From Bradyrhizobium stylosanthis (GTDB lineage Bacteria; Pseudomonadota; Alphaproteobacteria; Rhizobiales; Xanthobacteraceae), in contig NZ_LVEM01000003.1 in NCBI RefSeq assembly GCF_001641335.1, positions 777,191 to 841,190 on the forward strand: 64,000 nucleotides of DNA. The letters run 5' to 3'. Positions 25,270 through 33,648 of the stretch are shown here, piece after piece; position 1 is the stretch's first letter, and each line of letters begins with the position of its first letter. Both the position numbers and the translations under genes were made by a program. Under the pieces are notes generated by a model. It had not been told where the DNA came from and made no database searches. It saw only the letters and a list, made by a program, of their open reading frames with translations.

Positions 25270-26853
25270 TCAATGCGCGTCGCCGCCGCCGGTCATCGCG
25301 GCCGGCTTGTTCAGCAGCGTCACCAGCAGGCTGAGGCCGAGATAGAACACCGTCAGCACGAAGAAGGCATCGCCAAAGCTCATCACCACGGCCTGGCGGT
25401 GCACGATCTGGCTGAGCTGCTTCATCGCCATCAGCGTGGAATCGCCGAGCCCCTGGAATTTCTGCTGGAGCATGGTCAGCGTTTCGGTCGCGGTGGCATT
25501 GCCCCAGGTCACGCGTTCCTGCAGGCGCGTGATGTGCAGATCGGTGCGGTCGTTGAGCACGGTGTTGATGACGGCAAGGCCGACGGCGCCGCCGAGATTG
25601 CGCATCAGGTTGAACAGGCCGCTCGCGTTCTTCACCCTCTCGGGGGCCAGCGTGCCGAGCGCGATGTTGTTGGTCGGCACCATCGCGAACATCATGCCGA
25701 TGCCGCGCAGGATCTGCGGCACCAGCAGCTCGACGAAATCGTAGTCGCGCGTCATCCAGGTCATCTGGTAGGAGCCGATCGCGAACACGACGAGGCCGAA
25801 GGCGATCATGTAGCGCATGTCGACCTTGACCATGAGCCGGCCGACCAGCGGCGCGACCAGGAACATGGTGATGCCCGAGACGAACATCGTCTCGCCGATC
25901 ATCAGAGCACTGTAGCCGCGCACCTCGGCGAGATAGCGCGGATAGATGTAGGTCAGGCCATAGAGGCCGATGCCGATGCAGAATTGCAGCAGGCAGCCAA
26001 TGGCGAAGTTGCGGTTGGAGAAGGTGCGCAAGTTCACGATCGGCTCGGCCGCCGTGAAGACGCGCCAGAAGAAGGCGATCGCCGAGATCGCGCAGATCCA
26101 GGCGCAGATCGCCACCGAAGTGTCCTGCATCCATTCGTGCTGAGGCCCCTCCTCAAGCACATATTCCAGCGTGCCGAGGAAGCCGGCCATGAACAGCAGG
26201 CCCCACCAGTCGAAGCGGTCGAGCAGCTCGAAATGCGGCTCGTCGAAATCGACCAGCGCCAGCACGCCGACGGTGATGCCGATGCCGGGCACGACGTTGA
26301 TGAAGAACAGCCAGTTCCACGACATCAGATCGGTGATGTAGCCGCCGACGGTCGGGCCGATGGTCGGGGCCAGCGTCGCGACGAGGCCAATGATGGGGCC
26401 GACGATGTGAAATTTCGTGCGCGGAAACACGGTGTAGGCCGAGGCGAACACGGTCGGGATCATGCCGGCGCCGAGAAAGCCCTGCAGCGCGCGCCACAGG
26501 ATCATCTCCTCGATGGTGGTGGCGAAGCCGCAGAGCAGGCTCGATGCGGTGAAGCCGGCCGCGGAGATCGCAAACAGCAGCCGTGTACCGAAGGCGCGCG
26601 ACAGGAAGCCCGACAGCGGGATCGCGATCACCTCGGCGATCAGGTACGCGGTCTGGACCCAGGCGACTTCGCTGGAGCTTGCCGACAGGCCGGCCTGGAT
26701 CTCGCTGAGGGACGCCGAGACGATCTGGATGTCCAGGATCGACATGAACATCCCGAACACCATGATGATGAACGCGAACAACCGCTTCGGCGCGATGCGC
26801 TCCGAAGCGGGGTCCGCCATCATGGCGGGTGAAGCAGTCGTTGCGTTGGCCAT
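25270..26853 (-). CDS. MFS multidrug efflux transporter, DHA2 (EmrB) family
   Basis: This 527-aa protein has about fourteen membrane helices, as in DHA2 drug:H+ antiporters. Motifs include LDIQIVSASLSEIQAGLSAS in helix 1, WVQTAYLIAEVIAIPLSGFL, RALQGFLGAGMIPTVFA and the helix-5 antiporter motif GPTVGGYITD. EmrB-type pumps work with a periplasmic adaptor (EmrA) and an outer-membrane channel to expel hydrophobic drugs. It follows the adaptor gene by 29 bp, with GAGG upstream of its ATG. No TolC gene is in the window. Confidence 0.95.
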   Translation of the reverse strand: MANATTASPAMMADPASERIAPKRLFAFIIMVFGMFMSILDIQIVSASLSEIQAGLSASSSEVAWVQTAYLIAEVIAIPLSGFLSRAFGTRLLFAISAAGFTASSLLCGFATTIEEMILWRALQGFLGAGMIPTVFASAYTVFPRTKFHIVGPIIGLVATLAPTIGPTVGGYITDLMSWNWLFFINVVPGIGITVGVLALVDFDEPHFELLDRFDWWGLLFMAGFLGTLEYVLEEGPQHEWMQDTSVAICAWICAISAIAFFWRVFTAAEPIVNLRTFSNRNFAIGCLLQFCIGIGLYGLTYIYPRYLAEVRGYSALMIGETMFVSGITMFLVAPLVGRLMVKVDMRYMIAFGLVVFAIGSYQMTWMTRDYDFVELLVPQILRGIGMMFAMVPTNNIALGTLAPERVKNASGLFNLMRNLGGAVGLAVINTVLNDRTDLHITRLQERVTWGNATATETLTMLQQKFQGLGDSTLMAMKQLSQIVHRQAVVMSFGDAFFVLTVFYLGLSLLVTLLNKPAAMTGGGDAH

Positions 26854-26882
26854 GGCCCGACCTCGCAGTGCCCGATGCGTGC

Positions 26883-28193
26883 TTACTGCGGATGGATCGC
26901 GGTGGGATCGTCGAGATCGACCTCGCTGTCGGCGTCGGCCGCGCCCTTGTTGGTGTCGACCGTGGCGTAGACCGACATGCCGGCGCGGAGCAGGTTCTGC
27001 TTCGCGACCGACTTCGGCACGCGGATGCGGACCGGCACGCGCTGCACGATCTTGGTGAAGTTGCCGGTGGCGTTGTCGGGCGGCAGCAGCGTGAACACCG
27101 AGCCCGCGCCCGCCGCGATGCTGTCGACCACGCCGGAGAACTTGCGCATGCCGTAGGCGTCGACCTTGATCGTCACCGGCTGGCCGGGACGGATGCGCTT
27201 GAGCTGGGTTTCCTTGAAATTGGCGTCGATGAAGACGTCGTCGAGCGGCACGACATTGCCGAGGCGCTGACCGACCGCGACGAAATCGCCGGCATTGACC
27301 AGGCGGTTGGAGAACGTGCCGTTGACCGGCGCGCGCACCGCGGTGAAGGCGAGATCGCGTTCGGCCTTGGCGAGCGCGGTCTTGAGCTCGGCGAGCTGCG
27401 CCTGCGCTTCGGCCTGCTGCGCCTTGGCGACATCCACATTGCTGACCGCGACGTCGTAGGCGGCCTGCGCGGCCTTCACGGCAGCGGCGCCCTGGTCGCG
27501 CCCGGCTTCCGAACTCTCGAAGGTGGCGCGCGAGGCAAAGCCCTTGCTGCTCAGCGCCTGCTGGCGCTCATAGTCGAGATCGGCGCGCTTGAGGCCGGCT
27601 TCGGCGGAGACGAGCTGCGCCTTGGCCTGCGCGACCTGGCTGTCGAGCGCGGCGACCTGGCGGCCGATGCGGTCGATGGTCGCCTGCTGGGTTGCGATCT
27701 TGGTCGCCGCGGCGTCGACCGCGATCTTGTAGTCGCCGTCGTCGATGCGGAGGATGATGTCGCCGGCGCGCACAATGGTGTTGTCGCCGGCAAGGATCGA
27801 GGAGATGTGGCCGGCAACGCGCGCGCCGAGCATGGTGTTGTTGGCGCGGACATAAGCGTCGTCGGTCGAGATGTAGAAGCGGCCGACCAGCGTGTAATAG
27901 CCGGCATAGCCCGCGGCCGCGAGCGCCAGCACGAGACCGACGCCCATCAGGACGAATTTGCGCTTGCCGGATTTCGGCGCGCCGGCGGCGGGCGCGTCCG
28001 GCGCAGCGGCCGGCTTGTCGGTCACGGGCTTCTCCGGGGCCTCGCTGCGGCGCTTGGTTTCCTCGGCCACGTGCGAGCGCAGCTGCTCGGCAAGGACCGC
28101 CGATGACTCGGGCGCGGCCCCATCGTTCGCCGATGCCGTCTCCACCGTGTCCTGGCGAATGACGCGCGCCGCCTGGTCTCTCGATACGGCCAT
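26883..28193 (-). CDS. HlyD/EmrA-family periplasmic adaptor of the efflux pump
   Basis: This 436-aa membrane-fusion protein has a charged cytoplasmic N-terminus of about 80 residues, one transmembrane helix (about 82-104: FVLMGVGLVLALAAAGYAGY), a biotinyl-lipoyl half (AGHISSILAGDNTIVRAGDI), a long alpha-helical hairpin rich in Ala/Gln/Lys, and a beta-barrel C-terminus. It links the EmrB-like pump to an outer-membrane channel. The strong ribosome-binding site GGGGAGG lies before the ATG. Its promoter overlaps the TetR palindrome at 28268-28290. Confidence 0.95.
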   Translation of the reverse strand: MAVSRDQAARVIRQDTVETASANDGAAPESSAVLAEQLRSHVAEETKRRSEAPEKPVTDKPAAAPDAPAAGAPKSGKRKFVLMGVGLVLALAAAGYAGYYTLVGRFYISTDDAYVRANNTMLGARVAGHISSILAGDNTIVRAGDIILRIDDGDYKIAVDAAATKIATQQATIDRIGRQVAALDSQVAQAKAQLVSAEAGLKRADLDYERQQALSSKGFASRATFESSEAGRDQGAAAVKAAQAAYDVAVSNVDVAKAQQAEAQAQLAELKTALAKAERDLAFTAVRAPVNGTFSNRLVNAGDFVAVGQRLGNVVPLDDVFIDANFKETQLKRIRPGQPVTIKVDAYGMRKFSGVVDSIAAGAGSVFTLLPPDNATGNFTKIVQRVPVRIRVPKSVAKQNLLRAGMSVYATVDTNKGAADADSEVDLDDPTAIHPQ

Positions 28194-28260
28194 AAAGGCC
28201 TCCCCAAAAAAAGCACGATCAAGGGCGGCCGTCCTGCGGCCGGGTCCTCTCGCTCATCCC

Positions 28261-28297
28261 AAATATCATTGACCGAACGGTTCGGTCAATATACATA
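28261..28297. promoter_or_regulatory. Divergent promoters and TetR operator of the efflux operon
   Basis: A perfect palindrome of two 11-bp arms, ATTGACCGAAC and GTTCGGTCAAT, around one central base spans 28268-28290. Each arm contains a -35 hexamer TTGACC. On the minus strand it is followed after 17 bp by ATATTT (28266-28261); on the plus strand, after 17 bp by TACATA (28292-28297). The operator thus fills the spacer of both promoters, so one bound repressor dimer pair would shut off pump and repressor genes together. Confidence 0.85.
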
Positions 28298-28387
28298 ATG
28301 TTCCCAGGCGACCCTAGGGACCCGAATCCTTTATTCAGGTTTCATCGTCCGAGCCCCGACCCAAAAACCTGCCGAGACCCTGAACCA

Positions 28388-29023
28388 ATGGTTGTAGCTG
28401 AGCGCGAACATCCGCACGTCATCCAGGAGGAGGACAGCTCCAAGCGCCGCCAGATCCTCGACGGCGCCCGCAAGGTGTTCATGGATCTCGGCTTTGACGG
28501 CGCCAGCATGGGCGAGATCGCCCGCTCCGCGCAGGTGTCCAAGGGCACGCTCTACGTCTACTTCGCCGACAAATGCGCGCTGTTCGAAGCGATCCTCGAG
28601 CAGGAGGCGCTCCAGCACGGCCAGGTCGTGTTCAATTTCGATCCCGCGCGCGATGCCGAGACCACGCTGAAGGATTTCGGCCAGGCCTATATCCACCTGC
28701 TCTGCCGGCCCGGCGGCGGATCGGCGATCCGTACCGTGATGGCGATCGCCGAGCGCATGCCCGATGTCGGCCGCCGCTATTATGCGCGGGTGCTGGACAA
28801 GACCATCAACCGCCTCTCCGATTATCTCGGGATCCACGTCGCCTCCGGCGATCTCAGGATCGACGATTGCGACCTGGCGGCGTCGCAGTTCATGGAACTG
28901 TGCAAGGCCTCGCTGTTCCTGCCCTTCGTCTTCCAGGCCGCGCCCGCGCCGTCGGAAGAGCGCATGACCGAAGTGGTCGACAGCGCCACGCGGATGTTCC
29001 TGGCGGCGTACCGGGCGAAGTAG
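28388..29023 (+). CDS. TetR/AcrR-family repressor of the adjacent efflux operon
   Basis: This 211-aa regulator has an N-terminal TetR helix-turn-helix (about 20-66: RRQILDGARKVFMDLGF, MGEIARSAQVSKGTLYVYF) and a C-terminal ligand domain of the TetR_C_7/AefR-like type ending FLAAYRAK. The start at 28388 (MVVAEREHPH) is preferred; an upstream ATG at 28298 would sit on the promoter. It is divergent from emrA/emrB homologues and should bind the palindrome between them, with inducing drugs releasing it. Confidence 0.94.
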   Translation: MVVAEREHPHVIQEEDSSKRRQILDGARKVFMDLGFDGASMGEIARSAQVSKGTLYVYFADKCALFEAILEQEALQHGQVVFNFDPARDAETTLKDFGQAYIHLLCRPGGGSAIRTVMAIAERMPDVGRRYYARVLDKTINRLSDYLGIHVASGDLRIDDCDLAASQFMELCKASLFLPFVFQAAPAPSEERMTEVVDSATRMFLAAYRAK

Positions 29024-29066
29024 CGCCGCGCGTTGCGCGTGCCGGTCCGGCGGCTATATTCGGGCC

Positions 29067-29408
29067 ATGTCCCGTGATCTTCGCCCGCCTGTCGATATCC
29101 TCCATTACGAGATCGTCCAGGAGCAGGCCTCCGCACTCGGGCGGATGGGCCGCACGCTCGAAGAGGCGCTCGCGCGCTTGCGCGAGTTCGACACCGCTCA
29201 CGCGGCGACGGGGACGCCGGCCTCGATGCAGCCGGCGCGGCGCAAGCTGGTGCTGGAAGCCGGCCAGGCACTCTGGATGTTCGTGGTGCAACGCGAGGCG
29301 TCCGGCCTGCGGGACAGCCGCCACATCATGCGCACCTACAACGTCCCGGGCGAGGTGCAGCTCTGCATGGGGCTGATCCCGGCATCGGCGAAGCCGGCCT
29401 CGAGGTGA
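29067..29408 (+). CDS. Conserved-looking hypothetical cytoplasmic protein
   Basis: This 113-aa protein is not assigned to a function. It has no signal peptide or membrane helix. The N-terminal two thirds look alpha-helical (LHYEIVQEQASALGRMGRTLEEALARLREFD) and the C-terminus has the pattern GLRDSRHIMRTYNVPGEVQLCMG, which looks like a conserved core. It follows the TetR gene by 43 bp on the same strand and may be co-transcribed, but no functional link is visible. Confidence 0.7.
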   Translation: MSRDLRPPVDILHYEIVQEQASALGRMGRTLEEALARLREFDTAHAATGTPASMQPARRKLVLEAGQALWMFVVQREASGLRDSRHIMRTYNVPGEVQLCMGLIPASAKPASR

Positions 29409-29432
29409 TTCAAGCGCTTTCGTGACGCGGCG

Positions 29433-29500
29433 GTAGCCCGCATGAGCGCAGCGACATGCGGGAGCACTGCCCCGGGTATCGCTGCGCTCATCCGGGCGAC
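29433..29500. repeat. Palindromic intergenic repeat, family D
   Basis: Arms GTAGCCCGCATGAGCGCAGC (from 29433) and GCTGCGCTCATCCGGGCGAC (ending 29500) are imperfect inverted copies. It sits between the convergent hypothetical and extensin-like genes and may serve as their terminator. Confidence 0.8.
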
Positions 29501-29515
29501 AGGAGACGCGACGCG

Positions 29516-30721
29516 CTAATCGTCGGCGTACTCGTCTTCCTCGCGCTTGCGCGTCGTGCTCTTGCTCGCGCCGAGCGAGCCGGTCACGTAAGGGTCTTTC
29601 GAGTTCGCATAGGGATTGCGCCGCTGCGCGCGCCCGGCAACCTCTTCGCCCGACACGGCGGCGGGCTGGCAGATCAGGCGGCGGCTGGCGCGGCGCATCA
29701 GATCGACGTGGATGTGATCGTAGTGATAGACGTTCGATCCCGGCGCCAGCACCGTGGTGAAATGCGCGCACGCGCCCGACTGAACGTCGCGCAAAAAGCC
29801 CTGCTCTTCCGGCATGCCGCGCCAGCCGTCCTTCACGGTGACGCGGCGGCCGTCGGCGAGCACGAAGGCGGAGATGTCGAGCGCATTGCCGAAGGCGTGC
29901 TCGGAGATGTGGGAGTGCGGATTGCCGTTCATGCCGCGGCAGGAATAGGCGGAGATCTGCTTGATCTCGGCGACGCGGGCGCCGAACCAGCGCATCGCCG
30001 ACGGCTGCACGGTGTCGGCGAGCCAGCGGTCGAGCTCGGACACGATCGGACAGGCGAGCGTCGCGGTCGGCTTGATCGTGACGGGGCCGACGGCGGCGAC
30101 GGGATTGCCCTGCGGCGGACCGAGACGCGGCAGCGGCTGCTGCGCGGGTGCTTGCGAATAAGGCGCCGCCGATCGCGCGGGATAGCTCGGTGCATTCATG
30201 TAGCGCGCGGCACCCGCGGCATCGGTGCCCTCGGGCGGCAGATCGATCTCGTCTTCCTGCGGCGCGACGCCGGGTGCGTTCAGCGACATCGGCCCGGAGG
30301 ACGCACCATAGCCGGACGGCTGGCGCACCGCGCTCTCGGGATAGTTCGATCGCTGCGGATAGGACGATGCCGGATAAGTCTGACCTTGCTGATAGTTCGA
30401 CTGCGGCTGCACCGGCCAGCGCGGCTGGTTGCCGATGCTGCCGGGCGGGCGGATCGCCTCGTCGGCGAAACCATAGGTGCTGGAGGCCTCGCCGAGCGCG
30501 GCGACCTTCAGCGGATACTCGGCGCCGCACATGCCGGGCCCCGAGATCGGATCGATGCGGACGATGTCCGCGCTCTCTTTGACGGCGCCCGATTTCAGGC
30601 ACGCCGCTTCGGCCTCGGCCCGCCATGGTTCACGTTCGGCCTGGAAGAAGCCGCGTCCGCAACCCGCTAGCGAAACAAGGACGATGGAGCCGACGAGATA
30701 CAAACGAACTCCGCGCGTCAT
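29516..30721 (-). CDS. Extensin-like C-terminal domain lipoprotein (LAS-type metallopeptidase fold)
   Basis: This 401-aa protein begins with a lipoprotein signal ending in LAGC (Cys21). A long Pro/Gln/Tyr/Ser-rich low-complexity region (about 85-205) follows. The C-terminal extensin-like domain (about 215-365) has SEHAFGNALDISAF and YHYDHIHVDLM, the HxxxxxxD...HxH zinc pattern of LAS peptidases such as VanY/MepA. It is therefore likely to be anchored in the envelope and to act on peptidoglycan peptides; the enzyme activity is inferred. Two CtrA-type TTAACCAT octamers lie in the region upstream. Confidence 0.88.
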   Translation of the reverse strand: MTRGVRLYLVGSIVLVSLAGCGRGFFQAEREPWRAEAEAACLKSGAVKESADIVRIDPISGPGMCGAEYPLKVAALGEASSTYGFADEAIRPPGSIGNQPRWPVQPQSNYQQGQTYPASSYPQRSNYPESAVRQPSGYGASSGPMSLNAPGVAPQEDEIDLPPEGTDAAGAARYMNAPSYPARSAAPYSQAPAQQPLPRLGPPQGNPVAAVGPVTIKPTATLACPIVSELDRWLADTVQPSAMRWFGARVAEIKQISAYSCRGMNGNPHSHISEHAFGNALDISAFVLADGRRVTVKDGWRGMPEEQGFLRDVQSGACAHFTTVLAPGSNVYHYDHIHVDLMRRASRRLICQPAAVSGEEVAGRAQRRNPYANSKDPYVTGSLGASKSTTRKREEDEYADD

Positions 30722-30779
30722 GCACGCACGTTCGGTGAATTTACTTAAAGACTCTTCAACACGTTGATTTCAGTGTTCT

Positions 30780-30870
30780 TTAACCATACCGGCCCGAGCC
30801 GCGCCGGCAGCGCACAAACACGAGCGACAGCAGGGCTGACTTTTTCGAAGAGAGACTTTCTGTTAACCAT
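30780..30870. promoter_or_regulatory. Two TTAACCAT (CtrA-type) octamers between extensin-like gene and a small membrane peptide gene
   Basis: Exact TTAACCAT occurs at 30780-30787 and 30863-30870, both on the plus strand. The first lies 58 bp upstream of the extensin-like gene (minus strand), the second 42 bp upstream of the 27-aa ORF (plus strand). TTAACCAT is the strong half-site of alphaproteobacterial CtrA; binding is inferred. Confidence 0.45.
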
Positions 30871-30912
30871 AAGCCATGCGCGCGGGGCGGCGCGCATGGA
30901 GGGAACGACCTC

Positions 30913-30996
30913 ATGACCTTCGCCGGGAGACTGAGCGTAGTCACCGCGTACCTCGCCATGGCCTTCGTCGGCGCCATCGTGCTCGGCATGATCTAG
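30913..30996 (+). CDS. 27-aa single-span membrane peptide
   Basis: A 27-codon ORF begins MTFAGRLSVVTAYLAMAFVG and continues hydrophobically to GMI before TAG. The whole peptide is one transmembrane helix with a basic residue at position 6. GGAGGG lies 7-9 bp upstream of the ATG, an excellent ribosome-binding site, and no other gene occupies this stretch. It was too short for ordinary gene calling. Function is unknown; small single-span peptides often bind and regulate larger membrane proteins. Confidence 0.75.
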   Translation: MTFAGRLSVVTAYLAMAFVGAIVLGMI

Positions 30997-31070
30997 AGAT
31001 TGCATAGACGGCACCGCGGGCTTGCCCGGCTGAGCGCATCGCGCAGCCGCTGTGTGTCACTGCGTGCCCA

Positions 31071-31403
31071 TCAGAAATTCGAGCATTCCGAACCCGTGAT
31101 GCCGCCGATCTTGAAGTCGCGGCACATCATGCCGGGATTGTCAGGATCGGGATAGCGATCGTCCTTCTCGCGACGCGTGCGGCTGAAGCGCCAGCCGCGC
31201 GACAGCATGCAGCGCTTGTAGCGTGCCGATGTCGCCGTGCCGTTCTGCGGTGCGCCAACCTGAGCATCGCAGAAAGCGCTGTCGACATGCAGCACATCGT
31301 CGCCGCGCTGCTGCTTCAGCACATTAATCCAGATGTCGGTGTCGGCGTGGACAGGGATCGCGCTGCCGATCAGCAGCGCGGCGATGAGGCTGATGCGTTT
31401 CAT
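31071..31403 (-). CDS. Secreted cysteine-containing hypothetical protein
   Basis: This 110-aa protein has a signal peptide (MKRISLIAALLIGSAIPVHA) and a mature part with four cysteines (FCDAQVG, KRCMLSRGW, MMCRDFKIGG, SECSNF), probably forming two disulfides in the periplasm. The pattern YKRCMLSRGWRFSRTRRE resembles small periplasmic proteins common in rhizobia; no named family is claimed. The start at 31403 is chosen because the 30-codon extension upstream has no signal character. Confidence 0.75.
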   Translation of the reverse strand: MKRISLIAALLIGSAIPVHADTDIWINVLKQQRGDDVLHVDSAFCDAQVGAPQNGTATSARYKRCMLSRGWRFSRTRREKDDRYPDPDNPGMMCRDFKIGGITGSECSNF

Positions 31404-31490
31404 GCCGGCTCTCCTTGCCCATCGGTCGCGTGCAAGGCAGAAGCAGGTTCGGTGCAGGACGGTTACAAATTGGACAGGGGATGACGCTTC

Positions 31491-31513
31491 CACCCTCCCC
31501 CTCCAGGGGAGGG
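31491..31513 (-). terminator. Hairpin downstream of DUF2147 gene
   Basis: ACCCTCCCC and GGGGAGGGT form perfect 9-bp arms around a 5-base loop just after the stop of the minus-strand DUF2147 gene. No U tract follows, so it may be a weak terminator or a short intergenic repeat. Confidence 0.5.
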
Positions 31514-31523
31514 TAAGAGAGAA

Positions 31524-32399
31524 CTACGACCGCGCGCTCCACTGCCGTGACGTCGAGACCACCTTGTCCTCCGGCTCCTCGATGCGGGTCCAGTCGTTGC
31601 CGGAGCACCAGAAGCGGCCGAGAGCGCAGGCCTCGACGTAAAGCCTGCCCGAGCCCTTCAGCGTCATCGTCGCATAGTAGGTGTTGCCGCTGGAGCGGCT
31701 GTAGATGCTGCCGGTCCACACATTGTGCGTCTTCGGCTTCATGTTGACGAGCACGCTCTCGCCCCGGTTGGCGGCCTCGGTAAGCGCAAAGCCGCACAGC
31801 GCCGAACCGCAGCGCTCGATGCGAACCGTGCCCTTGGCACCTCGGCTCTCCCATTCGCCGAGCGGGGAATATGCGTCCTCGTCACCGCGCTGCGCGATCG
31901 TCGTGCCCTGCCCGGTTTCGGGTTGAGGGGCAACCGGCGCTACGCGCGGCGGATCGAGCGCGACGGTCTTCGGCGGATCCACGTGCTGCAGGTCGACCCG
32001 CGGCGGATTGGGACTCAATGCTTTTGGTGTCTCAAGTTTGGGCGCCGGCGACGGCACGACGGGCTGCGACGTCGTCGCGGCAAGGAGAGGCGCCGTCGAT
32101 GCCGGCGATGGCGCGGCCACGGCCGGCTGCGGCGGCCGGACCGGAGCGGGCGGAACGACCGGCTGCACCTGGACCAGCGGCGCCGGCGGAGGCGGCGCGG
32201 CCCATGTCGTGGTGACATTGTCCGCCGGCCGAAGGCTGCGGCTGGACACCGAAACACAGGAACTCGACCGGCAATTCCTGGGCGCCTCGACGTGGAACCG
32301 GTGGCCGCCGATCGAGAAGGAATAGGAGCCGGCCTCGGCCGCAGGCGCCATCGCCATCAGGGCGATCAATATGCCAAGCGAAGTCGTAAGCCGTGCCAT
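31524..32399 (-). CDS. Exported DUF2147-domain protein with proline-rich linker (paralog 1)
   Basis: This 291-aa protein has a signal peptide (MARLTTSLGILIALMAMAPAAEA), a short N-terminal module with GGHRFHVEAPRNCRSSSCVSV, a Pro/Ala-rich linker (about 70-175), and a C-terminal DUF2147-like beta domain (about 180-280: SPLGEWESRGAKGTVRIERCGSALCG, GRFWCSGNDWTRI). GGAGG precedes the ATG at 32399. A paralog with the same three-part design is encoded divergently 194 bp away. An envelope role is likely; function unknown. Confidence 0.85.
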   Translation of the reverse strand: MARLTTSLGILIALMAMAPAAEAGSYSFSIGGHRFHVEAPRNCRSSSCVSVSSRSLRPADNVTTTWAAPPPPAPLVQVQPVVPPAPVRPPQPAVAAPSPASTAPLLAATTSQPVVPSPAPKLETPKALSPNPPRVDLQHVDPPKTVALDPPRVAPVAPQPETGQGTTIAQRGDEDAYSPLGEWESRGAKGTVRIERCGSALCGFALTEAANRGESVLVNMKPKTHNVWTGSIYSRSSGNTYYATMTLKGSGRLYVEACALGRFWCSGNDWTRIEEPEDKVVSTSRQWSARS

Positions 32400-32593
32400 C
32401 GGCGCCTCCCGTCGTGTCGCGGCAAGGTTACGTCGCGCAAACAGCAGCCGAATGTGCGCTGCCTCACCAAGCGGCGGCCGGCCGTTGTGACGTCCGTCAC
32501 GGAAGGCGGGAGCGGCACGGCGTAAGGTCGAACCACGCTTCATCCACCAGCGACTTCAGTCCATCACGGGACCGCACAATTTCGGAGGCTGTC

Positions 32594-33382
32594 ATGAACA
32601 AGCTCACCATCGCCGCCACCGCGCTCTTCCTGGCTTCGACGGCGGCCGCCCATGCCGGCGGCAACTCGATCTCGTTCCAGATCGAGGGCCAGCACATCCG
32701 CATCGAGACGCCGCGCAACTGCGCCTCGCTCAACTGCGTGACCATCGTCGCGCCGGGCCTCTCGGACAAGCCGATCAAGCTGAACAACATCAACCTGAAG
32801 GGCCTCGGCGGCTCCAAGGACGATGACGTCGACACCACGCCGGCTCCGGCCACGACCGCGCAGCCCGCACCGGCTCCGGTGCAGCAGCAGCCCGTGCAGC
32901 AGGCGCCGGTCCAGGCGACCGCACCGGCCGCCCCCGCTGTTGCGCCCGCCGCGCCCGCGCCGACCGTTGCCGCCGCGCCGTCCGTCGACACGACGACGCA
33001 GGCCGCGCCGGTTGCGCCTCCTGCTCCGGTCGCGGCTGCGCCCGCTCCTGCCTACGTGCCCGCTCCGGCTCCGGTCGCCGCCGCACCAGTGGCTGCGCCG
33101 AACTCGCCGATCGGCGTGTGGGCGACCGAAGAGAACAAGGGCAATGTCCGCGTCGAGCAGTGCGGCGCCAATCTCTGCGGTTATGCCCAGAAGACCAATG
33201 AGCGCATCCTGATCAACATGAAGCCCGACGGCGCGAAGTGGAGCGGCCGCATCCACGATCCCGACTCCGGCCGCAACTACGACTCGACGATCGCGATGAA
33301 GGGCCCGAACGCACTGCGTGTGCAGGGCTGCGCCTTCGGCGGCATGTTCTGCGGCGGCCAGACCTGGAAGCGCGTGAGCTGA
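32594..33382 (+). CDS. Exported DUF2147-domain protein with proline/alanine-rich linker (paralog 2)
   Basis: This 262-aa protein begins with a signal peptide (MNKLTIAATALFLASTAAAHA), followed by GQHIRIETPRNCASLNCVTI, which is clearly related to the N-terminal module of the divergent paralog. A Pro/Ala/Val/Gln-rich linker (about 80-170) leads to a DUF2147-like domain (SPIGVWATEENKGNVRVEQC, GAFGGMFCGGQTWKRV-like end). GGAGG lies 5 bp before the ATG at 32594. The paired cysteines in both modules suggest periplasmic disulfides. Confidence 0.86.
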   Translation: MNKLTIAATALFLASTAAAHAGGNSISFQIEGQHIRIETPRNCASLNCVTIVAPGLSDKPIKLNNINLKGLGGSKDDDVDTTPAPATTAQPAPAPVQQQPVQQAPVQATAPAAPAVAPAAPAPTVAAAPSVDTTTQAAPVAPPAPVAAAPAPAYVPAPAPVAAAPVAAPNSPIGVWATEENKGNVRVEQCGANLCGYAQKTNERILINMKPDGAKWSGRIHDPDSGRNYDSTIAMKGPNALRVQGCAFGGMFCGGQTWKRVS

Positions 33383-33416
33383 CACCGAAGCGAGTCACGA
33401 GACATACCCAACTGTC

Positions 33417-33502
33417 CGTCATGCCCGGGCTTGTCCCGGGCATCCACGTTCTTAGTGGCGCAAAGCAAGACGTGGATGGCCGGGACAAGCCCGGCCATGA
33501 CG
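33417..33502. repeat. Palindromic intergenic repeat, family E (copy 1)
   Basis: Inverted arms of 33 bp (33417-33449 and 33470-33502) begin CGTCATGCCCGGGCTTGTCC. They pair apart from a few compensating differences (CCCGGG versus GGCCGG). Other copies are at 54094-54179 and, as a half element, 38945-38981. Confidence 0.92.
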
Positions 33503-33648
33503 TTGGGGAGAGGACCGAGCCACATTCATGGGCGCCGTGCGCCGCTTGAACGTTCACCCCGTCCCTGCGACACATGTTCATCCGCCATTCAGCTACCCCC
33601 GGCTGAAATCAAAAAACACCCGCCTCGCATTCTCACCGGGACATCCTC

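Noticed and set aside
30745..31014. 89- and 69-codon minus-strand ORFs
   Set aside because: They are antisense to the 27-aa membrane-peptide ORF, which has a far better ribosome-binding site and composition.
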